From the NCBI RefSeq assembly GCF_003345295.1, contig NZ_CP031056.1, positions 1,426,001 through 1,490,000 on the forward strand: 64,000 nucleotides of DNA, written 5' to 3'. The first letter of the stretch is position 1. Each line of letters starts with the position of its first letter. The translations under genes were made by a program, and so were the position numbers. Shown here piece after piece: positions 8,728-18,418 of the stretch. This DNA comes from Vibrio splendidus (GTDB lineage Bacteria > Pseudomonadota > Gammaproteobacteria > Enterobacterales > Vibrionaceae). The notes under the pieces are model-generated. The model was given only the letters and a program-made list of their open reading frames with translations. It did no database searches and was not told the origin of the DNA.

Positions 8728-10020
8728 TTATTTTGGCAGGTTTTCTAACGCTTCAACCATCGTCATTAGTTTATCGACAATTCTTTCGCCATCGACTCTC
8801 AAGCCATTGTGTTCGTACTCGTTAGTGATCCACGCTTTTGAGTTTGGAATATTGGCTAGCGTTTCACGGCTGTAATCCAGCTCTACATACATATCATCCG
8901 CATAAACCGCACATGCCATCGGAACCGTATTCTTGCTCAGTTGCTCTGCGTTATACAAAGAACCCCAATCTGATTTCTCAGCCAACATGTTTGCCGCTTC
9001 ACGTAATGGCTTCAGCGTTTCTAGTTGGTCGAACATCCATGGGTACACCATTTCTCCGGTAAACCAGAACTCGCTACCCGATTGGTAGTTAAAGTGTGGG
9101 TACTGTTCACGAACTCTGTGAGCCGACCATTTTGACGCTGCACCTTGGCAGTAAATCGATTCATGCAAAATAGCGTAGATTGGGTTCGTTAGGTAACCCT
9201 GCTCTTGCTGCATTTGATTTAAGAAGCTGTAGCTCAGCTGCTTGCTTCCGTTCACTTCAACAAACGCACTCTCCAGTGTGAAATACATTGGAAGGTTTGC
9301 TTCGCCGCCACCAAGATTAATACCTATTAGCTGGAACTGTTCAACTGTGAACACCTGACCGTTTGGCAGTCTCACATCGTTGTTGAGCAGGTAATCAGAG
9401 ATCTCGCGACACATAGCTTGTGCTTGTGGGAACTGAGCAAAGAAAGCTCTGTTTTTGTCTTCTACACGCTTGTAAGTCGCACGATAAACATCGTCAGCTT
9501 CTCGTTCAATAGAAGGAATGCCGCCCGTCACATAACAACGCTGCAAGCTCTGTGGGAACAGTGACAAATAGCTCAGTGTACAGAAGCCACCAAAGCTTTG
9601 ACCAATCGTCGACCATTGTTTAACACCAAACTGCTCACGAATCGCTTCAGCGTCACGAACGATATTGTCGGCTCTGAAATGCGTTAAGTACTCGACTTGT
9701 TGTTCTGGAGAAAGGTGCGCCAACGTTTCATGACTGATAACCGTGCTGTTGCCTGTGCCGCGTTGGTCAAGAAGCAGAACACGATAGTTTTGCAATGCAC
9801 GCTTTAGCCAGCCTGATTGACCGCTTACTCGTGGAGAAGGAAAGCCTGGCCCACCTTGAAAATAGATCAACCACGGCAGTTCTTGTGCGTCTTTTGTAAC
9901 ATCAACCAACTCACGTGCGAAGACTTGGATCTGTTGTCCATCTTTGGCTTGATAATCAAGTGGCAACTCGAAAGAGTGCTGACGATACAGGGTGGTTCCA
10001 TCAATAAAGTTAGCTTGCAC
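8728..10020 (-). CDS. Proline iminopeptidase-like alpha/beta hydrolase (S33)
   Basis: 430 residues of alpha/beta-hydrolase type. Visible motifs are the oxyanion segment QGGPGFPSPR (about residues 55-64), LDQRGTGNS, and the nucleophile elbow GQSFGG (serine near 143). A C-terminal acid and histidine lie in YADDMYVE and NEYEHNGLR. The length and the DQRGTG/GQSFGG pair match the prolyl aminopeptidase family, which removes N-terminal proline from peptides in the cytoplasm. No signal peptide is seen. Substrate specificity cannot be read from the sequence. It is a single gene. Confidence 0.85.
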   Translation of the reverse strand: MQANFIDGTTLYRQHSFELPLDYQAKDGQQIQVFARELVDVTKDAQELPWLIYFQGGPGFPSPRVSGQSGWLKRALQNYRVLLLDQRGTGNSTVISHETLAHLSPEQQVEYLTHFRADNIVRDAEAIREQFGVKQWSTIGQSFGGFCTLSYLSLFPQSLQRCYVTGGIPSIEREADDVYRATYKRVEDKNRAFFAQFPQAQAMCREISDYLLNNDVRLPNGQVFTVEQFQLIGINLGGGEANLPMYFTLESAFVEVNGSKQLSYSFLNQMQQEQGYLTNPIYAILHESIYCQGAASKWSAHRVREQYPHFNYQSGSEFWFTGEMVYPWMFDQLETLKPLREAANMLAEKSDWGSLYNAEQLSKNTVPMACAVYADDMYVELDYSRETLANIPNSKAWITNEYEHNGLRVDGERIVDKLMTMVEALENLPK

Positions 10021-10280
10021 GCTTCATTCCTTTTTATCTGATTCTAAAGTCATTGGTACGAATAAAAATGGCGCCCTTTGGCACCCATATGAGCAAGATA
10101 CGCATAGTAGCTTGTAAATGAAACCGTTTGTTTAACATGAATGTGAACGTGCTTCGTTTAATTGTTCAATTACCTCTCAACGGGTAACAACGTGTGTCAA
10201 AACAGTCAGTTTAGAAGAGGCTGATCCAGCGAGAGAGCAAAAGAATGAGGTAAAGAAAATCCAAAGCGCGAGGCAAATAA

Positions 10281-10317
10281 AAAGAGCTTAACGAGGTGAG
10301 GATACGTTAAGCTCTTT
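10281..10317 (-). terminator. Terminator of the minus-strand catabolic cluster
   Basis: A perfect 13-bp stem, AAAGAGCTTAACG / CGTTAAGCTCTTT with an 11-base loop, is followed on the minus strand by TTATTTG. It lies 89 bases beyond the stop of the gene at 10406. The rest of the 10021-10405 gap shows nothing I can name. Confidence 0.8.
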
Positions 10318-10405
10318 GGTTTTATCTGTGTTGATAAACTAACTCGCTTATTTGCCGTTAATCTATCGAACCTGTTAGTTCTAATGATCCTAATAAATCT
10401 AGCGA

Positions 10406-11143
10406 CTACGAAGCCGTCAGTTCACCGGCACCTTGAGTCGAGCGTTCGCTGCTCTGAACTAGGATTGCGGTAGCGGTCTCTTTCAGTGCCGCCCACTCTC
10501 CATCATCCACCTCAATGCCATCGTTCCATGCTTTCTCTTGAGTTTTAAAAAGCGCTTCTGATTCAATGTGTGTTTGGTAGCCATCTGACAAACGTTCGAT
10601 ATCGAAATCCTGGACGGAAAGTTCGATGGTCATATTGTGGATATGTTCGACCGATGCCAGTGGCAAATCTGATAAAAACAGTTCTGGTGCAACGCAACCA
10701 CGATTAAGCACATACAAAGTGCTCTTAGGGCTAGAGCCGTTATCCCAACGTGCCATGCACGCGATGCCTTTCGCAGCCAGTTTTACAAGCTCGCTATACG
10801 CCAACCAACGGTTGTGGCAGTTATTTAGCTCAATTTTCAGCGTCTTCTTACCAACCATTTTTTCAATCGAATAGTCCATAATCACAGGAAGATGACAGGC
10901 TAAGCTCGCCTTGTGTAGGTCAACTTCAACGGTATTATCGCTGCGCACTTGAATGTCTACAGGGCAATCGTCTTCAAGACCCATAAAGTTGCTCGCATTG
11001 TTAAAATGACGAACTCCATCCAAACCGACCATTTGTAAATCTGCCACCATGTTCGCTATCACATCAGCTTCACCACATGTACGACGCATACCCAAAAAGG
11101 CTTTATTGACGGCCGCTACCAGTTCATTGTGAGAAACGATCAT
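10406..11143 (-). CDS. Unknown protein, DUF3726-like
   Basis: 245 residues, soluble, with conserved-looking HNRW, RWDNGS and LNRGCVAPELFLSD segments. It resembles the DUF3726 proteins as I remember them, but the family has no established role and the match is not certain. Its start overlaps the stop of the 606-residue gene by four bases (ATGA), so the two are translationally coupled and probably act together. It is the last gene of the RidA/ALDH/dipeptidase/BCCT cluster. Confidence 0.6.
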   Translation of the reverse strand: MIVSHNELVAAVNKAFLGMRRTCGEADVIANMVADLQMVGLDGVRHFNNASNFMGLEDDCPVDIQVRSDNTVEVDLHKASLACHLPVIMDYSIEKMVGKKTLKIELNNCHNRWLAYSELVKLAAKGIACMARWDNGSSPKSTLYVLNRGCVAPELFLSDLPLASVEHIHNMTIELSVQDFDIERLSDGYQTHIESEALFKTQEKAWNDGIEVDDGEWAALKETATAILVQSSERSTQGAGELTAS

Positions 11144-12960
11144 AACGATTTACCTCCATGTTGGCCTTTCGCATTTGTGCTGTGAATTGAAACATTTTGC
11201 GAACCAGACAGTTCAGCTTCACTTGGTAATATTGGGAACACCCATTCGTCCTGATGAATTTCATCAAGCAATGGTGCACCTTGGAAAAACGTCACTCGTA
11301 CCCAGCGATCTGAGCGAGGATCAAATTTTGTTGCACCAAACATCGCAAGCTTACAGCGCAACAAGTGCATTGGTGGTGAATCTTGATGCAACACATTCAT
11401 TTGAATGTCGCCCATCGCTTTGTTACCTAGCGTCCACACACGGCGTGCGATTGCACGATGCTGCGGCTGTTTAACAAGGAATTCAGCCAATGAAAGCTCA
11501 GGCGCGAATTGCAATAAAGCGTGGTACAAACGGTAAGCTTGACGGCCGATATCTAAAGGCAATTCACGCTCTTCACCTAGCTCTTCGCCTCGAACTCCGA
11601 GTCTTGGCTCTTCTTTGTCTTGAGAGCGATACCAGAACCAATAGTTGTTCTCTGCTTTAGTAAAGTCAGTCGTGATCGCCCAACGGTACTTTTCTTCTAA
11701 TACAACAAGAAGGTCTTGAATCTTTTTGCCGCTAGGAAGTGACAATGTTTCGCTGCAATTCATTTGCTCTTGATGGGCGTCCACTAACTCTGGGTACAAT
11801 TCCATCAAACATGAGATAAGGATTTCTTGGGCTTCCATACTCATTTGCTTAGATTGCTCGACTAACTGCAACCATGTATCACACTGGCTGACAGACGTTT
11901 CTAGCGATTGCTCTGTTTCTTTCAAATCATCAACAGCGGCTTTGTTCAGCTCTTGCTGTGTTTCATTGATGGTAACGACTTGTTCTAAATGACAAATCGC
12001 TTTTTTAACTAAGGTACGTAGTGGCTCGATCAACGACGTATCAGTCTGATTGGACAACACGTCCGCCAATGCATGTTCACGGGTTGTCATCCACTGATCG
12101 ACAATACTAGGGTGGTTAATAAGGTATGGCGCCATACCCAAGCCAGTCGCATTGCCAACACCAAGGTAACGTTGTAATCCTCGATGCAAGGTAATCGCTT
12201 GTTCACCGCCCTGTTGTTCGGCTAGGTAATGAACCCAATCTAGGCTGAACTCACGCAGCATATAAACTGCACACATTTGCGCACTAAATGACTGATTAAA
12301 ATCTTCATTTTTCTCCAAGATTTTAAAGTCTGCAATGCCAAATTTGCCATTACCATAAACGGCAGTGGTTCTTAGGATGTAGCCTACTTCAGCCAGTTCT
12401 TTTGGCGTTGGTTGAACACCTTTCGCCAAGTGACTCACGATGTGTTCAAACACACGTACACTTTTGTTTGCACGCGCTAAAACAAGTACGTTATTTGGAT
12501 TACGGCCGGCTTCTTGAAGCGGTACATTCGCACGAAGTCTTTCAAGTAGGGTGACATCAACATCACCAAGAACAAGCGCAAACGTTACGTCCCACTTTTC
12601 AGCAATTACACGGTCATTTCGTTCGTCATCTGCAATTTCATCGCAAAAAACAACCAAATGATAAACATGGTTTGGCGTCGCTAGTTTATAGATAACATGA
12701 CCAAAACCCTGAGCGTCTAATTGCCATTCATGTTTCGTCACTTTCCATTCTTGCTGCGCCATTTTACGAATCAGAGTTCTTACAAAGCTGATACGTGTTT
12801 GGTGCATCGCACCTAGCCTTTCCGGTGCCATGACGACCGTTGCGTCACGTAATGCTGATTCAGTGTAGGTAGAACGATGTGCATCCATTTTGCTCACCAC
12901 CTTATAGTTATAGGATTTTGCTAGCCATTCAGAACCGATCGTTGCCGTCATTTGAAGCAT
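11140..12960 (-). CDS. Unknown cytoplasmic protein, 606 aa
   Basis: A 606-residue soluble protein with no membrane segment and no motif I recognise. Residues 20-130 carry a mixed alpha/beta region; residues 325-375 are glutamate-rich and likely coiled-coil. The first ATG at 12960 lacks a good ribosome binding site, and an ATG three codons later is also possible. It lies between the BCCT transporter gene and the coupled 245-residue gene on one transcript, so a part in uptake or breakdown of the transported compound is likely. That is inferred from position only. Confidence 0.6.
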   Translation of the reverse strand: MLQMTATIGSEWLAKSYNYKVVSKMDAHRSTYTESALRDATVVMAPERLGAMHQTRISFVRTLIRKMAQQEWKVTKHEWQLDAQGFGHVIYKLATPNHVYHLVVFCDEIADDERNDRVIAEKWDVTFALVLGDVDVTLLERLRANVPLQEAGRNPNNVLVLARANKSVRVFEHIVSHLAKGVQPTPKELAEVGYILRTTAVYGNGKFGIADFKILEKNEDFNQSFSAQMCAVYMLREFSLDWVHYLAEQQGGEQAITLHRGLQRYLGVGNATGLGMAPYLINHPSIVDQWMTTREHALADVLSNQTDTSLIEPLRTLVKKAICHLEQVVTINETQQELNKAAVDDLKETEQSLETSVSQCDTWLQLVEQSKQMSMEAQEILISCLMELYPELVDAHQEQMNCSETLSLPSGKKIQDLLVVLEEKYRWAITTDFTKAENNYWFWYRSQDKEEPRLGVRGEELGEERELPLDIGRQAYRLYHALLQFAPELSLAEFLVKQPQHRAIARRVWTLGNKAMGDIQMNVLHQDSPPMHLLRCKLAMFGATKFDPRSDRWVRVTFFQGAPLLDEIHQDEWVFPILPSEAELSGSQNVSIHSTNAKGQHGGKSL

Positions 12961-13155
12961 TCGTTATTACTGTATGCTGGTTAGCTTTCACGTTATGTGG
13001 GGCAAGCGAGCTCGCCCCTTATTATTTGTCCTGACTAGATCGATTGACCTAAATACGTTGCCGTCCGGTGTATCTTCACCAGTACGGTTTTGCTGTTCCT
13101 TTCGGAATTTTTGCGGGCCTTAATTACAAAGCCCGCATTTGGTCGTTATTGCTTT

Positions 13156-14763
13156 CTATAGACCTTGTTCTTTTGCCATCTTGATTGCGATTTGAGGCGC
13201 ATTCCAAAGTGAAGGAAGTAAGATTAAGGAAACAGGTACCGCAGTGATAACAATGAACGATTGCAGCGCAGAAATTCCGCCTGAACCAAGGGAAATCAGA
13301 ATTAAAGCTGTTACCCCCATCATCACACCCCAGAAAGTACGAATAATTGCATTGGGTTCTGTCTCACCACTCACAACAACACTGATGGTGTAAGTCATTG
13401 AGTCACCTGTCGTCACGATAAAGATCGTCGTCAGAATCAAGAACAAGATAGACGTAAGCATTGGCATTGGTAGCTGTTGAGTTACCGCCAGTAGAGCGCC
13501 TGGTAAGTTAAAACCTTCAAATGCTTTACTTACACTGCCCGGATCTGCGATTTCAAATGCCAGACCTGAACCACCAACAATCGTGAACCAAAAACAAGTA
13601 ACAAACGGAGCAACAATACTAATAGTTGTCACCAACTGACGAATACTACGACCGCGTGAAATTCGAGCAATGAAGATTGCCATCATTGGTCCGTAACCTA
13701 GGAACCAGCCCCAGAAGAACACTGTCCACCAGCTCAACCAACCTTCGTCACCACGGTAAGTCGCCATTGGGATGAAGTTGTCAATCATGCTGCCTACACC
13801 TTGGATGTAGCCATTGAAGATGAAGTTCGTTGGACCAAAAATCAGAATGTAGACCATCAATGCCATTGCTAAAATTACGTTGTAACGGCTTAGCATTTGC
13901 ATCCCGCGGTTAAGACCACTTAATGCAGACAATGTGTAAAGAACGATAGCGAACAAGATGATGATCAGCTGTGTCGTGAAGCCATCTGGAATACCAAACA
14001 GTTCGTTCAGTGCGTAGCTCACTTGCAAGCCCAAGAAGCCAATCGGACCGATAGTGCCCGCTGCTACTGCAACAATACAACATGCATCAATCAGTGCGCC
14101 GGTATGACCTTTCAGTGCTCTTTCGCCTAAAACTGGGTATAGCAAAATACGAGGCTTAAGAGGCAAGCCTTTGTCGTAGTGAAGGTGCATAACAACGATA
14201 GACGTTAAGCTACCAACGATTGCCCATGCGAGAAAACCCCAGTGCATAAACGATTGTGATAATGCGTTTACTGCGCCTTGTTGTGCGTTTTCTTGTGCGC
14301 CATACAACGGTGGAGGGCTCACATAGTGTGCGATAGGCTCTGCTGCCGCCCAAAACACACCGCCACCCGCCAGTAACGTACAAAAGATGATCGCCATCCA
14401 GCGGAAGCCATCCATCTCAGGCTTATCGATGCCACCTAGGATAACCTTGCCTGTTCGCCCTGCCGCTAGGCCAAGACCAATAAGAAAAGTCAGAAGAAGA
14501 AGCATTTGCCAATATGGGCCGAACACTTTTACAGACCATGCAAAGCCGGTATTTACTAGGGTAGACAGCAGCTCGCCATCAAACAAAGCAAGGGCTACAA
14601 ACAGAGCAATAAAGCCGCCGCTGTACCAAAGTGCTGGGTTAGTTAGTCCTAATTTGTCTGAGGCAGACTCAGACTGTGTATTTTTACTTGTTTTATTACT
14701 TGCTGTGTTTGCTTGACCCGCATTTACATTTGAAGATTTCACGCTATTGGTTAAATCAGACAT
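13156..14763 (-). CDS. BCCT-family betaine/choline/carnitine-type transporter
   Basis: 535 residues with twelve membrane helices after a hydrophilic Ser/Asn/Thr-rich N-terminus of about 45 residues. The BCCT signature region WWTVFFWGWFLGYGPM, followed by ARISRGRSIR, is clear. The family imports quaternary ammonium or related compounds with Na+ or H+. The short C-terminus lacks the long charged osmosensing tail of BetP, so a nutritional role is more likely than osmotic stress. That fits the neighbouring dipeptidase, aldehyde dehydrogenase and RidA genes. Confidence 0.9.
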   Translation of the reverse strand: MSDLTNSVKSSNVNAGQANTASNKTSKNTQSESASDKLGLTNPALWYSGGFIALFVALALFDGELLSTLVNTGFAWSVKVFGPYWQMLLLLTFLIGLGLAAGRTGKVILGGIDKPEMDGFRWMAIIFCTLLAGGGVFWAAAEPIAHYVSPPPLYGAQENAQQGAVNALSQSFMHWGFLAWAIVGSLTSIVVMHLHYDKGLPLKPRILLYPVLGERALKGHTGALIDACCIVAVAAGTIGPIGFLGLQVSYALNELFGIPDGFTTQLIIILFAIVLYTLSALSGLNRGMQMLSRYNVILAMALMVYILIFGPTNFIFNGYIQGVGSMIDNFIPMATYRGDEGWLSWWTVFFWGWFLGYGPMMAIFIARISRGRSIRQLVTTISIVAPFVTCFWFTIVGGSGLAFEIADPGSVSKAFEGFNLPGALLAVTQQLPMPMLTSILFLILTTIFIVTTGDSMTYTISVVVSGETEPNAIIRTFWGVMMGVTALILISLGSGGISALQSFIVITAVPVSLILLPSLWNAPQIAIKMAKEQGL

Positions 14764-14829
14764 ACTCTGACTCCAGAGGTTTCTTTGCAGCCGTCATTAA
14801 AATGATGACCACAAGAGGTGTATTTAACA

Positions 14830-14858
14830 CCTGCCCTATTGTTTTTGTGTTGGGCAGG
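14830..14858. other. Intercistronic hairpin
   Basis: CCTGCCC / GGGCAGG, 7-bp stem with a 15-base loop, between the dipeptidase and transporter genes on the minus-strand transcript. It has no T-run in either direction, so it may be an mRNA processing or stability element. Confidence 0.5.
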
Positions 14859-14948
14859 CTAATCCATGTTTGGGTTACCGCGTTGCGAAATAGACCATTG
14901 TTCCTTTTGTATAATTGATATTCTTTTCAATGCTGTTCAAAAAAGCGG

Positions 14949-15944
14949 TTACTTTTTGCTTTGAGGTTCTAAGCCATCTTTCAAAAAGTTAAACCAGTTA
15001 TCGCCTAATACTTGCCCAGCTTCAGACTCACTGAAGCCATGGCGCATCAATCCGTTATAGATATTTTCCATACCAGAACTCCCACAGAACCAAGGCAGTG
15101 AATCTGGCCAACCTGAGTTATTCGCAGAGCCTTCACCGTAGTCCATAGCCTTCGACCAGCGACCATTTCGCATCCACTCAAGAACGGCTTGAGGTTGGTT
15201 TAAGCATAGGTCACTGCCAATACCTAGGTGTTCTACGCCGACCATGTCAGCCGTAGTTGCAACCATTTGGCAGAAATCTTCCAAGGTACATTGGCTGCCG
15301 TTTGGTAGGTGGAATGGGTATAAGCTGAATCCGATTAAGCCACCGCGTGCGGTTAGAGCCTTAATCACATCATTTGATTTATTACGCAGTGCATCATGTG
15401 CAAACGTCGGATTCGCGTGGCTGATACAAATAGGGCGAGAAGATAGGTCTATCGCCTCAAGTGTTGAACGTTCAGCACTGTGAGACATATCGATGATCAT
15501 ACCTACTCGGTTCATCTCTTCGATAGCTTGCTTACCGAAGCGCGTGATACCTGTGTCGTTCTGCTCATAACAACCCGTCGCCAATAAGCTCTGGTTGTTG
15601 TAAGTCAGCTGCATGATCAAAAGACCCTGCTGACGCATCACTTCGATAAGACCAATCTCATCATCGATTGGCGAACAGTTTTGAGCACCTAGAAAAATGC
15701 CGACTTTGCCTGTCGCTTTTGCAGTTTCAACATCAGCCATTGAATGTATCGGCATAATAATGTCTGCATTCTGCTCGAATCTTAAGTTCCACTCAGCAAA
15801 ACGAGATAAAGTTTCACGAGCTGTCTCGTGATAAACCGCGGTAGCGTGAACTGCTGTAATGCCGCTCGCTTTTAGTGTTTGGAAATATTCTCTGTTCCAA
15901 TTGCAGTATTGCAATCCATCTATAACAATCCGTTGCTGGTACAT
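14949..15944 (-). CDS. M19-like membrane dipeptidase-family hydrolase
   Basis: 331 residues of the renal dipeptidase (M19) type. GIFLGAQNCSPI, DMSHSAERST and ISHANP match the family's core, and the later metal-site histidines are present. The N-terminal HxD metal pair of true dipeptidases is replaced: the region reads VIDGLQYCNWN. This variant is known to me from proteins beside glycine-betaine and related catabolic genes, so the substrate may not be a dipeptide. The ATG at 15944 is chosen because AGGAG lies seven bases before it; a GTG two codons upstream would overlap that site. Confidence 0.8.
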   Translation of the reverse strand: MYQQRIVIDGLQYCNWNREYFQTLKASGITAVHATAVYHETARETLSRFAEWNLRFEQNADIIMPIHSMADVETAKATGKVGIFLGAQNCSPIDDEIGLIEVMRQQGLLIMQLTYNNQSLLATGCYEQNDTGITRFGKQAIEEMNRVGMIIDMSHSAERSTLEAIDLSSRPICISHANPTFAHDALRNKSNDVIKALTARGGLIGFSLYPFHLPNGSQCTLEDFCQMVATTADMVGVEHLGIGSDLCLNQPQAVLEWMRNGRWSKAMDYGEGSANNSGWPDSLPWFCGSSGMENIYNGLMRHGFSESEAGQVLGDNWFNFLKDGLEPQSKK

Positions 15945-16087
15945 AACCACTCCTATTGAAAGCTCAGTGTTCTAGCTCGGTTTTGAAAACACGCTCAAAT
16001 AACATGTTTTCAAAAATGGGTTAAATCACTTACTGGGTGCTCAGTCTTTGAAATCTATCTTTGATTGAGCTTGATTGAGTTTTGATG

Positions 16088-16114
16088 TTGGCCTGACTCG
16101 ATGAATCAGGCCAA
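16088..16114 (-). terminator. Hairpin after the aldehyde dehydrogenase gene
   Basis: A 9-bp stem TTGGCCTGA / TCAGGCCAA with a 9-base loop lies 89 bases beyond the aldehyde dehydrogenase stop. On the minus strand only a weak CAAAAC tract follows, so it may be a partial terminator that lowers downstream expression. Confidence 0.45.
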
Positions 16115-16202
16115 TTCGATAGCTGGATAGTTAGGGTCTGTTTAACTAATGACTCCAACTATCCCGTTTTAGTTAATAGAAAGCTAATTAACAGAAAGCT
16201 GC

Positions 16203-17666
16203 TTAGTAAGGACGCTGGTAAGCTGTCTTCACGACTGTGTAGAACTCTTTCGCGTATTGACCTTGCTCACGAGGACCGAAGCTAGACTCTTTACGACCAC
16301 CAAACGGTACATGGTAATCCGTACCTGCAGTTGGTAGGTTCACCATCACACAACCTGTTTGAGCTTGTTGTTTGAACATCGCACTGCTGCGTAGGCTTTG
16401 AGTAATGATGCCGCCTGTTAGGCCGAAACGTGTGTCGTTTGTTGTCGCGATAGCTTCTTCTAAGTCAGCAACTCGAATCACACTTGCCATAGGAGCAAAC
16501 ACTTCTTCTTGGTTCACTTCCCAATCGTTCTTAGTATTCAAGAACAAGGTTGGAGACATGTAGAAACCTTCGTGTTTCATGCTCAAGCGTTCGCCACCAA
16601 ATGCTAGCTCACCGCCGCTTTGACGTGCTTTCTCAACCCAACCAAGGTTTGCTTCAAGTTGGTTTCCATCGACTACAGGGCCCATGAACACGCCCTCTTC
16701 TAGTGCATGACCGACTTTAAGCTCACTCATGCGTTTGATAAGTGCTTCGACGTATTGGTCGTGAATGCCATCCATTACCACTAGACGAGAAGATGCGGTA
16801 CATTTTTGACCGGCACCCGAGAATGAACCCGCGATAGTTGCATCTACTGCAGTTTGGATATCTGCATCGTCAGCAATCACTAATGCGTTCTTACTGCCCA
16901 TTTCTAGTTGACAACGAACGAAGTTTGGCGCTGTTGCAGCTGCGACTTTACGACCCGTATCAACAGAACCAGTAAAGCTCACACCATTCACGTCTTTAGA
17001 GTTGATCAGTGCATCACCAACCTTTGAACCACTACCCAGTACAAGGTTGAACGTGCCTGCAGGCATGCCTTGGCGGTGGATAATCTCGGTTAATGCAACC
17101 GCACTTGCTGGTGTTAGGTTTGCAGGTTTCCAGATAACGCTGTTACCGAAAGCCAATGCTGGAGCGATTTTCCAAGCTGCTGTAGCTGTTGGGAAGTTCC
17201 AAGGAGAGATGATGCCGATAACACCCACTGCTTCACGAGTCACTTCTACAGAAACGCCTGGGCGTACTGATTCTGCGTTGTCGCCAATTTGACGAAGCAC
17301 TTCAGCTGCAAAGTATTGGAAGAACTGGCCTGCACGGTAAATTTCACCACGACCTTCAGCAAAAGGCTTGCCTTCTTCACGAGAAAGCAAAGTACCCAGC
17401 TCATCACAACGTGCAATCAGTTCATCACCAATCGCTTGAAGTACTGCTTGCTTACGTTCAATCGGCGTTTTTTCCCACTCTGGTTGAGCGTGCTTTGCCG
17501 CTGAAATCGCCTGTTGAACTTGGTCAGCACTTGCTTGTGCGAAGTTACCGATGTTTTCAGAAATATCTGATGGGTTAATGTTCGCAACGGTGCTTACACC
17601 CGCTTGCCATTCGCCGCCAATGTAAAGTGCGTTTTCTGCTTGAACATTCTGTAATAGAGTCATCAT
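16203..17666 (-). CDS. NAD(P)-dependent aldehyde dehydrogenase
   Basis: 487 residues, the standard length. Catalytic elements are present: SPWNFP, cofactor-binding FTGSVDTGR, the general base glutamate in LEMGSKNAL and the nucleophile cysteine in GAGQKCTASS. It oxidises an aldehyde to an acid in the cytoplasm. Overall it resembles semialdehyde dehydrogenases such as alpha-ketoglutarate-semialdehyde dehydrogenase, but the substrate cannot be fixed by reading. EMGSKN replaces the common ELGGKN/EMGGKN. AAGGACAG precedes two adjacent ATG codons, so the first or second may be used. Confidence 0.9.
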   Translation of the reverse strand: MMTLLQNVQAENALYIGGEWQAGVSTVANINPSDISENIGNFAQASADQVQQAISAAKHAQPEWEKTPIERKQAVLQAIGDELIARCDELGTLLSREEGKPFAEGRGEIYRAGQFFQYFAAEVLRQIGDNAESVRPGVSVEVTREAVGVIGIISPWNFPTATAAWKIAPALAFGNSVIWKPANLTPASAVALTEIIHRQGMPAGTFNLVLGSGSKVGDALINSKDVNGVSFTGSVDTGRKVAAATAPNFVRCQLEMGSKNALVIADDADIQTAVDATIAGSFSGAGQKCTASSRLVVMDGIHDQYVEALIKRMSELKVGHALEEGVFMGPVVDGNQLEANLGWVEKARQSGGELAFGGERLSMKHEGFYMSPTLFLNTKNDWEVNQEEVFAPMASVIRVADLEEAIATTNDTRFGLTGGIITQSLRSSAMFKQQAQTGCVMVNLPTAGTDYHVPFGGRKESSFGPREQGQYAKEFYTVVKTAYQRPY

Positions 17667-17862
17667 TCTGTCCTTGTAACGGTTAGGTTGCGGTTGAGTC
17701 TGGCAACCATCTGGTTAATTAATAAACTGTTAATATTCAGGTAATTAATTGCTAAAATAAGTCGTAAATTTTGTATCTAAAGTAAACCACGTCGCTTGTA
17801 GCAATAAACTGCTTCAATTCAAAAGAGTTTTGATCCGCAAATAGCTGTAGTTCACAGTCAAA

Positions 17863-18261
17863 TTATTCAGGTTGAGACGCCGATGCATAAACCACGAACT
17901 CAACCAGCATTTCTTCTCTTGCTAACCCTGCAACGACGACCGCAGCACGGTTTGGATAAGGTGCATTGAAGTATTCTCCGTATACGCTGTTGACCGTTTT
18001 TAGGTATTCACGGTCTGTCACGTAAATCAGAACTTGCAGCACTGAATCCATAGATTCGCCTGCACACTCCAACGTATGAACAAGGTTGTTAAAAGTCTGA
18101 CGCGTTTGCGCTTCAATACCGCCTTCTACTACTGCGCCAGTCTCATCGATTGGAATCTGCGCGGTGTATAGAGTGCCGTTATTAACGATTGCCCACTCTA
18201 GTGGTGCTTTTGAAGCAAAAAGCTCGGTTTTTACTGGGTGTTTTTTAGTTTGTGCGTTCAC
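17863..18261 (-). CDS. RidA/YjgF-family protein
   Basis: About 132 residues of the RidA family. The C-terminal signature PYPNRAAVVVAGLAREEMLVE includes the arginine that binds the substrate carboxylate and the late glutamate. RidA proteins hydrolyse reactive enamine/imine intermediates to keto acids and ammonia. There is no in-frame ATG at the start: a GTG at 18261 with GGAT upstream is preferred, and a TTG at 18273 is possible. It is the first gene of the minus-strand cluster and is divergent from the LysR gene, so it is probably controlled by it. Confidence 0.85.
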   Translation of the reverse strand: MNAQTKKHPVKTELFASKAPLEWAIVNNGTLYTAQIPIDETGAVVEGGIEAQTRQTFNNLVHTLECAGESMDSVLQVLIYVTDREYLKTVNSVYGEYFNAPYPNRAAVVVAGLAREEMLVEFVVYASASQPE

Positions 18262-18418
18262 GATTCCATCCAACTTTGTAACAACTATGTTTCAAGATGG
18301 TTAAATACTGCACCTTGACGACTGATAAATCTAACGGTAAATTTTGTGCATTTGATAAATAAAATCTATCACCTTTCAAAAAGTAAGGTATAGCAAGGGC
18401 TAGAGAAGGATCAGTGCC

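Noticed and set aside
12998..13018. GGGGC ... GCCCC palindrome between the BCCT and 606-residue genes
   Set aside because: It has a mismatch, and several alternative pairings give no clear stem; no T-run.
13111..13137. GCGGGC / GCCCGC hairpin after the BCCT gene as a terminator
   Set aside because: The stem is only 6 bp with a 12-base loop, and on the minus strand it is followed by an A-run, not T.
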